NCBI GenBank assembly: GCA_904066235.2
Contig: CAJFCV020000003.1
Span: 9,114,001 to 9,178,000, forward strand
Source of the DNA: Bursaphelenchus xylophilus
Taxonomy: Eukaryota > Nematoda > Chromadorea > Rhabditida > Aphelenchoididae
Length of the DNA: 64,000 nt
Direction of reading: 5' to 3'
Numbering within the stretch: the stretch's first letter is position 1; each line of letters opens with the position of its first letter. Under the pieces are notes generated by a model. It did not search any database. It was not told the DNA's origin and saw nothing but the letters and a program-made list of their open reading frames with translations. Below are positions 36,911-46,947 of this stretch, one piece after another. Both the position numbers and the translations under genes were made by a program.

Positions 36911-39118
36911 CTAGGGCAAGTCGAAGGCGAGAATGACCGGCTTGTGATCACCCATGCATAGGTCCATCCCAATCGAGGTGTAAATGGGATTGGAGAGGGC
37001 CGAAAAGGCCGTCGGGTTCATTAAAATACGGTCGCACCAGGCCGGCATCCGTGTATTCGTGAGCAGATTATGGTTCAACGGATCCTCACTCCATGGGTAA
37101 CTGGAATCCAGGAATTTAGATTGAGTTTGGGAGGTCTGTGGGGGGATTCGGACAATTTTTGGACTTGAGAGTGCAAAAAGAAGGGTAATATGGGAAAAAT
37201 TGGAAATTTTGGAAAAACTACAGTAGACCAAAAATTCAAGTAAATTGTACTTTGTTGACAATGAAGTCAGAGATATATTAATGCAATCTAAATAATATTT
37301 AGGCCGATTTTCGGCCACTAACCTATGGAAAAAAGGTTTCCGTTGAAAATGATGAAATTTTGACTAAAAACGGTTACATTTTCAAAATTTCTCACTAAAA
37401 CCTATGAGAATACGACGTCATCAATAACATAGAGGACTCTCACTAACAAGGCATAGGTTTTTTGACCGAAAAAATCAGAAAAAAATTAAGTTTTGTGCAA
37501 AAATCATGGATAATATCATCAAATCAAGTCAAATCCCACTTACGTTGGTGGAAAGCTGACTGGAAGTTCTTTCAATGGCAAATCCCTGGGCTCTTGATCA
37601 TCCTCCTTGTATTCTCGCCAATTTGACAACAGGTTTTTACTGTTTTCGTATTCGAATTTCTTCTTCTCGATTCGCAAAACGCAACTGCAAAAAAATAAAA
37701 AAAAATATTATTATTAAAGAATATGCTGGTAAAAATTATTAAAAATAAAGTAAATTTTTTTACTTTTCATCGTCTCTTCGATACTCTATCGCTGACAATT
37801 GCCTATCCAGGATTGGATGGCCATTTATCAAAACCGTATCACTGTCATCACTCGAATTTTTTGGCGAGTCAGAGTCGCTGAGTGTCTCCAGTGTGTGCTC
37901 ACTGGCATGTTTAGTCAATTTCTGAAATTTTTCTACCATATAAGGCCTCAAAACATCTTTTTTTTGTCAACAACTGGATATAAAGCTACTACAATATGTA
38001 CAATAAAAAAACTCATACCTTGAGGAAGGAAATGGCGTTGAGTCGGAAGTTAAAATCTCCAAACAAGAATAAATTGGCGGAACCTTCGGTTTTCGTTGAT
38101 TTCGCAAACTCATCGTACCTCTGGAGCATATAATTCATGGCTTTCCTTCGGTTCTGGCTGTATTGGAAAGGGTTCTCATGGAACGCCAGATTGGACTCAT
38201 CGTGGAACAAATGCAAGTTTATTAGGTCCAAAATACTGCAAATAATTTTTCGTAGTATACAATTTTTTCAATTTGAAAAAAATTTTTTTTTTTTGAAAAT
38301 TTTTAAAAAATCAAAATTATTTTTTAATCCTAAATCGGGTCAAAATGAGTTTGCAAATCTCTAAACAGTATGGAAAAATAATCCTCCTTACTTTCCATCC
38401 ACCGCCCATCGCGAATGCATGTATCCTTTGCGGCCCCATCTGACGCCCGGCCAAAAATCTCGCGAGAATTTTTCTTTTCGTATCCGATTCGACGAATTTA
38501 TTGAGGGCTCTACATACAATCCTGCCTCCCCTAAGGGTTCAAATACTCGTTTCTTGAAGTCGAAGATCTGCACCTTGTCTTTTATTGAACTTCGGACGAA
38601 AAAAACTGATCCTAATGCCTGAAAAAGGTGATATTAATGTGGAAAAAGTGTATTTATATCAATGAAAAGAGATTTTTTTATAATTTACAATCAATTTGTA
38701 GTCCAGAAAAATGTCTTAACAAGATTTTCTGACAAAAAAAATATAAAAAAAATCAATTTTTTTTTGATTTTTTTTTCATAAATCATCAAAAATCTCAAAA
38801 AATACCGTAAATTGTTCGGAGATCGTGAAATCAATGTCCAGGAAGGCGTAGCAATGCTCGAACTGGTCCCTCAGTCCCTCATGCAGCTTCCAGATCAACG
38901 GAACCACCTTGTCGCTGTTCTCTTCGAACCGTTTCCCACCCGTTTCCTGCAGATGAATGGCCACAAAGTCCGCCGCTTGACTGTGAACCGTCTGAATGTA
39001 ACGTTGTAGGCCCGCTTCCACTCACCTTGGCCATGTACTCCAGCCAGCGTTGACTCAGACGGCCGAGGTCGTCGAAAAGAGAGCCCAGGTTGGCGGTTAT
39101 CAGCAGGACCCGAGGCAT
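36911..39118 (-). CDS. ipp-5: Type I inositol polyphosphate 5-phosphatase (INPP5A-like)
   Basis: Minus-strand exons: 39026-39118, 38806-38991, 38392-38618, 38019-38235, 37764-37921, 37544-37684, 36911-37100; they join in frame to 403 aa, close to the roughly 412 aa of human INPP5A. This enzyme removes the 5-phosphate of IP3 (and IP4) and so ends IP3-driven calcium release. The sequence reads through the family from end to end: RVLLITANLGSLFDDL at the start, AIHLQETGGKRFEE, INLHLFHDESNLAFHENP, the catalytic FGDFNFRLN, PAWCDRILM and MGDHKPVILAF. It ends right after that last motif, with no C-terminal CaaX box, although vertebrate INPP5A is prenylated. Intron 1 is only 34 nt (38992-39025); splicing it out is required to keep frame. 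An in-frame upstream ATG at 39151 is possible. The symbol follows the C. elegans type I enzyme. Confidence 0.94.
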
Positions 39119-41196
39119 CGCTTCGCTTGGGCGCCTTGGAAAGGGCTTCAAAATTTTCGGCTCATAAGTCGGCTCAAATCTATAAGCAGTTGATGTTTGG
39201 AAATAGGGTGATAGTGGTATTATGGCGGCGATTAGACGTCGGAGGGAGCGTTAAATTTTGGTTAAATTTAGAAAAAATCAAAAAATATGAGAAAAATGCG
39301 ATTTTTTGCAAAAAAAAATTAAAATTGAACCTTTTTAAAAGCAAAAAATCCCAGACAGAGTAAAAAGACCTTATAAACATTCTGAAAATACCACTGGATA
39401 TTTTCAAAAATTCGAAAAAAATGAAAAAAAAAATCAAATTTCCATCTGACCTCAAGTACAATATAAAATTTCCCAGTTTAACCGCATAGATCATCAAAAA
39501 CAAATAAAAAAGGGTGTTCCTTATATTTCTAGAGGCCTATACAACTATTTTACATCCTCAAATACATTAGTACACTCCCGAAATTTCCCATAAAACGCAA
39601 CAAAAAGCATTTCCCCTCGTCACAACTGATAAACGCCGCGCCAAAACCGAGATTCCTCTCTTTTAAAAGCAAATTTAAATCTTAATTGATGATAATCAAA
39701 GATGACAGCGACTAAAACACATGGTTACAAGACGTAATCATGTGGGGGAGAAAGTTGATTTGCAAAAAAATCATCGAAAGTTGGAAAATAATCATCAAAA
39801 TTGTAAAACTTTGGGTATTAATCGGTTGTGAAGCGGCGCGTTTCGGCTGAATTAGGTCGTAAACACTCCTTTTCGGGTAGCGAATGACTCTAATCATCAT
39901 AACAATAAGAATTTATTGATTCATACGTAACACGAGACTTCTATGGGTCTAAAACATCCAAAATAAGGTACTTTGAAGTTTCGAGCGGACAAAAGCGCCC
40001 GTCATTGTGTTAATAAAACAGTTTTGGACCTGTAACTTGTAGGACAATTGCAGCTCTTGCCCTCGTTTCGAATAAAAGCGAAGAAAACAACAGGGGAAAA
40101 AAGGATTCCGGGTTGCGTGTTAAGCGGTTTAAATCAAAAGATTGCGGCGTGATTCCGGCGATGAATAAGACTAGTTTCATATGACTCTTCAATTAGAAGA
40201 GCTAGCGAAATTTTCCAGCCCACAATTCCCCGGGAAATGCGCGCAATTTAAACGGAGGAAAAGCGGATGAAAAAAAGATTCGGAAAGCCGAAAGCGGGGG
40301 GTCTCGCCCCAGGCTCTCTCGCGGAATGGGGGACACATTCGAGCCCTTTCGCCCTTGATCCGCGGACACTAGAAATCCCGGGGATCCCGAATTCGAGGCC
40401 TTTTCGGGATTTGGAGTTTGGTTTTGAATCAAATTTTCTCCGCAAACAATCATATTGGTTTAGACCCAATGTGTAAAAAACAATCTTTTCGGGGCGCATA
40501 CTTGGTCAATTTCATGACGCAACAACTCAAAAATGACAGGAAATGAACTGAACCTTCCGCTGGGCGAGATGAAACCAGCAGCATTCCAAGCCCCTTGTTT
40601 TTGATATAATACTTGGAAATAACGAGTGAAACGGACTTTTAATGGGCTGTTTTCCAATTTTGGCGAGAGTAAAGTAGACTTTAAATTGCTAGACGACAGT
40701 TACGCTTCTCCGCCATTAAATTTAAAACCTTTGAAGTCCAAGATCATCATCTACTATATTACGACCTCGTAAATTACAAAATTTTTATGGAACTAGACCT
40801 TCAAGGAGGCAGATGATCATGATAAGCCGCCATTTTAAATATAAAATGACGGGAAACAACCTACAATAGAAGAAACATCCCATAGTACAACCACTGGTCT
40901 ATTCACGACCTTATTTTAGATGAATTTTGGACCTTTGTTAAGCCTAATCTCTTACAAAAACCTGGGTTCGGAGTCGACGATACCTGGATGTCTCCTCTTT
41001 CCCCTCCAACTTCTTGCAATAAGCCAACAAAACAACAAATAGAATAATAGACGATGACGTCAAGAGTTATTCATGAGAAGAGCCGCCTCGCTTTTGTTCG
41101 GATCTCTAATTTCAATAAATTATTTATCAGTTTATGTACATAAGTCATCATAAATCAGAGTCATGGGGGAGTGTTATCAGTCAAGGTTTCACTGAC
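39119..41196. other. Region upstream of ipp-5-like gene
   Basis: Non-coding as far as I can see. A distinct GC-rich island at about 40200-40430 lies roughly 1.1-1.3 kb upstream of the phosphatase start. The rest is AT-rich with no repeat structure I could define. Confidence 0.55.
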
Positions 41197-41919
41197 TCAA
41201 TTCCGCGTGCGTATCTGACGTCGCGAGAGGATTGGAAAGGTGCCCTCCGGCTTCCGCTTGGTGAAGTCAAACCCCCGCTTTTTCTAAACAGAGAACAATA
41301 AGAGGCGGAAGAACATATACCGCAAAGGAATTGTAGGTGCTGGCCAGCAATCGTCGGATTCGCAGTTGTTCTTGAGCCATCTTCGCGGAGCAGGGCTTGT
41401 TCAGACAATTTACTCGCATTTCTTGATACAATCTAAAGTAAAATCGATAATTCCTCATATCATCCACCTAAATTTAAGACAAGCGTGTAATCTAAAGACA
41501 AAACAGAAAGTAAGGAACATAAAACTCACTTTGATCTTGGAATCACTGGCTTATTCTTCTTGGAAAACAGCTTTTCCGGGTGTGGCGAGTCCAAATCCTC
41601 GTCTACAACAAGTTTTCTCGCTACTCTTCGTCGCTCCAGCGCTTCTTTGCATAAATTTTCAGAGAATTTATCGAGAATCTTCATTCTCTCCATCGACTTG
41701 GTCAAAAATTCCTGGTACGAGTCATATTTTTCCTGCAAAAAATAACAGACTTATTACAGAGGTATCTAAACTAAGGTAGCCAAAAAAAATAAAGCAAAGC
41801 GGATTGAAAATGCAACTTACCTTTGGTTCTTGAGGACCTTTTCTGAAGCTCACGAAGTACACAGTTTGCCCATAAGTCTTTAGCTGCTCGTCAATCTCAG
41901 CTCGCGCATCCACAGCCAT
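41197..41919 (-). CDS. Unrecognised basic, helical protein
   Basis: Minus-strand exons: 41821-41919, 41530-41732, then 41321-41453 or -41467, and 41197-41283; roughly 169 aa. The protein starts MAVDARAEIDEQLKTYGQTV, continues with a helical charged segment (KSMERMKILDKFSENLCKEA, then LERRRVARKLVVDED) and ends with many Arg/Lys. RFYFRLYQEMR in exon 3 weakly recalls LYR-motif proteins, but that is not enough to assign a family. There is no signal peptide or membrane segment. TTCTTAG four bases before the ATG is a probable trans-splice acceptor. The exon 2/3 junction is awkward: the strong GTGAGT donor at 41524-41529 forces the poor acceptor TATGAG (41454-41459), because the better TTTAG acceptor would run into TGA. 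Ending at the in-frame TGA just after exon 2 is the alternative. Confidence 0.62.
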
Positions 41920-42356
41920 AACGCTAAGAATAATATAATGGAAATAGGGGTGCTAAAACCTCGAGAGTTGCCATGAAAACGAAGCAGCTGGAGCTCGAGC
42001 GCGCTACCTTCTTCGGGACTTTCTTTTGAAACGAAAAGAAACGCGTTTTTAGGAGGGAAATCAATTTTGACATTCCGCACAGTTTGTCTATAAAATCCGT
42101 CATCTATGTCGAAAACTGGTCGAGAAATTGGACAAAATGGTACAACAATTAAAATCTATGCGGTGACAAGGTATCCCAAAGATCTGTGCCACTTTTACTG
42201 AGCTGTTGCGACAAATAAAGGTGTCACGCTGAGGGATTTACTGTCATTTTGAAAAAATACGTTAAAATTCTGCAAATTCTAAATCAACGGTTGATTATGG
42301 ACAGAAATTATTGTTTCTCGTAGTCACGCTTAGTATACACTTATAAAGCCTTTATT
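41920..42356. promoter_or_regulatory. Shared divergent promoter region
   Basis: Only 437 bp separate the start codons of the minus-strand basic protein and the plus-strand importin-like gene, so both must be controlled from this interval or by sites inside the genes. I see no TATA box or other named element that I would defend. Confidence 0.55.
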
Positions 42357-45300
42357 ATGACGTCGATGAGCGATTGGGACGGAATTCGCAACGAATTAAG
42401 CGAGATTGGAGGTAAGGGTCTAGTATAATATAATTTATTTTTTAGATCTCGATGAAACACGAGCATTTCGACCTGGTGTTCTTCGCGAATGGTTTAGTGT
42501 TCTATTGAACTGCACGGACAATAAAATCAGGAAGAAAATCGAAAAAGCTTTAGGAAATTTGACAAAAAGTAAGTTTTTAGGTAATATTTTAAAATTTCGA
42601 TGTTTAGGGTACGAAACAGTGGAGGTTGTTGTTCAAATCATTCAATCTGATAGCGATGTCAATATTCGATGTTTTGGTGCGACATACTTGGCCAATAATT
42701 GCGGAGATTTCGTCGATATTATAATTGAATCTCCAGGTTCTCAAGAGAAAGTAGGAGATTTTTCTTATTCATATACTTTTTGATTTTAGTTGAACATGTT
42801 GAAGGAGATCCTCTCTTTTTGCTTGAAAAACGACGAGATGCCGTCAAACATTCGAGCCGTTTTGTTGAAAGGTTTCGGATTCTTCATGTTCAAGGTGATC
42901 CCAGATATTTGGCCTGATGCCGTCGATCAACTAATTCATTCTCAAACCAACCCTCAATATGTTGTAGAGTAGGTTTTTCTTTTTCAATTGCATTTTTTGG
43001 TGTTTAGAGTTCTCTCGGATTTGTGTAATAATGTCGCCAATCAACCTCAGCCACATTCGGCAAGGAGAAGGAGGAATGAATATTTATTATCGGCTCAGAA
43101 TGTTGTGATGTATCTATATCAAGTCATTGAGAATTCAAGTGCAACACAGATCTTCGAGAAGGCTTCTGAATTGATTAAGAACTTCTGGTCGTTGAGCGGA
43201 GCCGTCCCCGAAACGTTATTCCCCTTGGTCACCAAGATGTTCGAAAGCGGAAAATTTACATTTCAGTATGTTTTTATTATGTAATAGAGCTATGCGAGAA
43301 AGAATAGGTCTTATTTTACGTTTTTATAGAGAAAAACCTTTGACTTTTTTCCAAATTTTCACATTAATACCTACTACAATATAAAACTTTTGTTTTTAGA
43401 ACCGTTACGAATCTCACAGCCGGAATTCGAGTGTTCCCACCTAAATTATTCCCCACATATTTGTCCTCGTACGTCCAATGCCTCATAAAATACGTGAATG
43501 GCCCGTTATTAGACGCCATTCGACGATCAATTAGAATGGTAACACACGACGAAATGGTTGATCATGACCATCAAATGGTCGAATTGACAGCCGAATTATG
43601 TGACTTCTACGGTTATCTTCTTAGCAGTTTGGCTACCCTTGCATTTTGCCGACGAACAGATGGAGAAATTTTTCCGATGCTTGACGACATCTTGCAGTAA
43701 GTATAATTTTTATTTTTGTTGATGTTTAGAGCGATTTTCAACTTTGTGGTGGAGCTGAGCAAAGTCCCAGGCAAGCCAGGACATGAGGACCCCTTCTCCG
43801 AGATGAATGGAATGTTTTTCAATCGACTTTATGAGGCTCTCTTCGATGTCATGTACAATATTGGCCCAGAAAAGATGAAATCACTGGGACAGGCGTTGGA
43901 GCCGGCATTAGAACCAACGTTTGAGAAAAGCCGAACGGGTCCAATAGATTTTGAAGAGCAGTTGGAGTCGATCGAGAGGTTCAGAGAATCAAATCAAGAG
44001 CTGATATTGTTGTTGGACCTGTTGAGTGACCATGAAATAATTCCTATCATGATATCCGCGCTGAATTCGATGATCGACAGCAAGGAGACGGATGATAACA
44101 CTAAAGTTGCATCGTAAGTTGACCTTCTCGAGAAAATTTATATTACACTAGACATTAATTGGATTAAAATAGAAATTTTTGGATGTTTTCAGGATATCTG
44201 TCTTTTATTATTACCTCAATGTGATTGACGACATCCCACCAGCCCATTTTCTTCCACATTCGGCAGTATTAGAGACCACACTCAACACCATTTGCATATC
44301 GGATGTGTCAGATAAGCAGAAAGAGGAATGTGTTTATCAGTTTCTGACCTTTGTCAGTGGATTGGTTGGCAAGGATGGGTCTTATGCGACACTTGTTGGT
44401 CAAGTTTTCGATTTGGTTGTCCCATTTTTATTCGGATTTTGTCAATATCCCAAGGCTTTGGAGGCATCGCTGACTTTGGTTCATACTTATTCGAGGTATT
44501 GCACGTTGAATGAGGTAAGTGGTTGATTCAGATCTTTTAATCGCGTGTTTTTATTATTAGCATTTTCATAAAGTGCCTGGACTTGTTTTCGCTTTCGCAC
44601 AGTGCATCTTGAACTTTTGTCGCCAACGCACTGTGCATTTTCGCCTTTGCGCACCGTGCAAACCTCAAAAAAGCCGATTGCACTGTGCACATTTTCGATC
44701 GAAATCGCAGCGGCGCAGTTGAGAAAAGCTTACGTCGCAGCGATATTTCAAATGCACAGTGCAAAACCAAAAAAAGGTGAGTGCACGGTGCAAGAACTCG
44801 CGAATTTTTGTGCACGGTGCGGACCGCGACAAATGTCCAGGCACTTTGTGAATTTGCGATTTCTTGCACTGTGCGTTGATCTTTTTTTTTGGTTTTGCAC
44901 TGTGCGTGTTTGAAATATCGCTGCGACGTGAGCTTTTTTCAACTGCGTCGCTGCGATTTTGATCAAAAATGTGCACAGTGCAATCGGCTTTTTTGAGGTT
45001 TGCACGGTGCGGAAATGCAAAAATGCACAGTGCGTTGGCGAAAAAAGTTCAAGATGCACTGTGCGAAAGAAAAAAAATGTCCAGACAATTTTCTGAAAAT
45101 GCTAAAAGAAGTTTCCATTTTTTTGACAAATTTTAAGAATTATCTTAATTTTTCGGTTTAATTTGGCTTTTTTTTGAAAAAAAATCTTAAAATAATGTTG
45201 TTTTTGGTATGAAAATAGAATTTTTTGAGTCGAATACGGCGTAAAAATATCGTCAATAGTCTAAAATGTATATTGCAGGATACATTGAATGTCAGATTGA

Positions 45301-46728
45301 CAAAAATTTTAAGTTTTTTTTCAAAATTCTGTCGAAAATTTTTCTTTTTTCAGAAAACGATCAGCGAACTCTGCGGATTCCTCGTCGGCTACTCAACCAA
45401 TGAAGTCCCAGCCATCCAGAAACTCGTCATGACCTCGCTGATCAATTTCCTCAGCTGTGAGCCCTCGGATGACGAAGAAGTTCCCTTCCCGATCGCCTGT
45501 TTTATCCTCGAATTTGTCGAAAAACGGTGTGAAAATTGTCTCTCCATCGTATCTCAAGCTGGAACCCCTCCAAGCTCACTTGCCTTAAGGGTATTCAAAG
45601 AGCAAAGTCAAATCATAGGATATATTGGGCAAAATTCTAATAAAAGTAAGAAGTTTGTGTTAATTTAGGTGGGTTTTTATTATTTTAGAAGCCTTGGAAG
45701 TTGTTTCCCCATTGGTCTCGATACTTTGCGATTATTTGGTGAGATTGCTGGATTACAGAATCCCCGAGGCCGATTTGGTCACGGTAAGTTGATGTGCTGG
45801 ATGCTAAATTGTTTTAGTTTTCGAACCCAGTCTGTTTGATGGTCAATGAGAATGTAATTCGGAAATTATCCCATGTTCAAGTGGACTACGCATGGAATTA
45901 TCCCGATATTTTTGTGAGAATATACAAGGAAGGTCTGTCGGTAAGGATTTCGGAAGATTTTGGAATACAAATTATATTACACTTGATATTAAAGACAAAA
46001 AATTTGGTTAAAATTTTTTATATTTTGTGTTTTTTTTAGCTAAATGAAGAGTTCGTGATCCAAGAATTGATCCCCATGATATCGAATCTCACCGCATCTG
46101 TCTTCTCGACATCTGGGAATAATCAACGAGTCGATAATGCGGACTTGTCCACGTTGGAATTGGTGTGCTACTTCCTAAGAAAGAAGGAAAGGATATTTCT
46201 GAAATTTGTGGCCACCAGGACAACAATAGAACCGACAAAAGACTTTCTGACGGCATGCGTTGGAATAGCGTTGAAGTCGATTACTTACAGCTACAGCGAT
46301 GAGGGAATCACAAAAGGCCTGAGGGCAATTGAATCAATAATCGGAGTGAAGGATCCAGAGATCATCAAAGCAGTCCAACCCACTTTTCCGTTGATTATCC
46401 CGCCGATTTTGGACTTGGTCTTCAGTTTGTTCTTCCATTGCGGCCAAGTTGCAATCTCGCAGATTCTCGTTTTCCTGGCCCAGAAAAACCCGGAGGTGTT
46501 TAGGTAAGAAAATAGAGATTTTTTGAGGTATCTTGGATGAGTTTGAAGAGAAAATTGTCCATTTTGAAACGATTTTTATATTGTTTTAGTCGATGCATTT
46601 GCCAACACAAGGAATTAATCCACAATGACGAGCGCGCACTAATTTTGGGCACTCCCAACCGATCACTATTCCTGAAATACTTTCTCAGATGGAACAATGA
46701 ATGGGCGAGACGAAAGGAAAATTCTTAA
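42357..46728 (+). CDS. Importin-beta family transport receptor, importin-13/transportin-3-like
   Basis: Exons: 42357-42411, 42446-42568, 42608-42750, 42790-42968, 43008-43265, 43400-43696, 43730-44113, 44193-44514, 45354-45645, 45689-45783, 45818-45940, 46040-46503, 46590-46728; they join in frame to 957 aa, close to the roughly 963 aa of human importin-13. The whole chain is built of paired amphipathic helices, as in HEAT-repeat karyopherins. N-terminal segments (IRCFGATYLANNCGDFVDII, then VIPDIWPDAVDQL) resemble the importin-13/transportin-3 group. Such receptors carry cargo through nuclear pores under Ran-GTP control. The family is clear from overall layout; importin-13 against transportin-3 is less so. 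Introns are strikingly short (33, 34, 34, 39, 39, 39, 43 nt), apart from an 839-nt intron 8 enlarged by a foldback element. Confidence 0.88.
44560..45102. mobile_element. 543-bp foldback element packed with GCAC(A/C)GTGC dyads
   Basis: The ends read GCATTTTCATAAAGTGCCTGG and the mirrored GTCCAGACAATTTTCTGAAAATGC, flanked by TA (44558-44559 and 45103-45104). The arms pair imperfectly along nearly the full length: 'cgcacagtgcatcttgaact' pairs with 'agttcaagatgcactgtgcg', and 'aacctcaaaaaagccgattg' with its complement. At least a dozen GCACAGTGC/GCACCGTGC dyads are spaced through it. A second partial terminal repeat ('gtccaggcactttgtgaa') lies mid-element at about 44834-44851, so a smaller palindrome is nested inside. 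It sits in importin intron 8. Confidence 0.88.
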
Positions 46729-46891
46729 TTAGTAAATTATATTTCTGTTCTTTAGCACTCACAGATTTCTACGGGTTTTATCGAAGATGATAAAGAATAT
46801 AATATTTGAAGGCATTTTGACTTGTTTTTTGGAAATTTCAGTGTTTATAGCACACAATATGTACTTGAGTTTTGTATTTTTTTATTTAAAA

Positions 46892-46897
46892 TTTATT
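46892..46897 (-). terminator. Polyadenylation signal AATAAA of the CUB/C-lectin gene
   Basis: The minus-strand hexamer lies about 50 bp after the stop codon, in the 219-bp gap shared with the convergent importin-like gene. The importin's nearest candidate is the variant GATAAA near 46786. Confidence 0.55.
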
Positions 46898-46947
46898 AAA
46901 ACCCCAATGAAACAAAAATGGAAAGACATTTTCTAAAATATGTAAAT

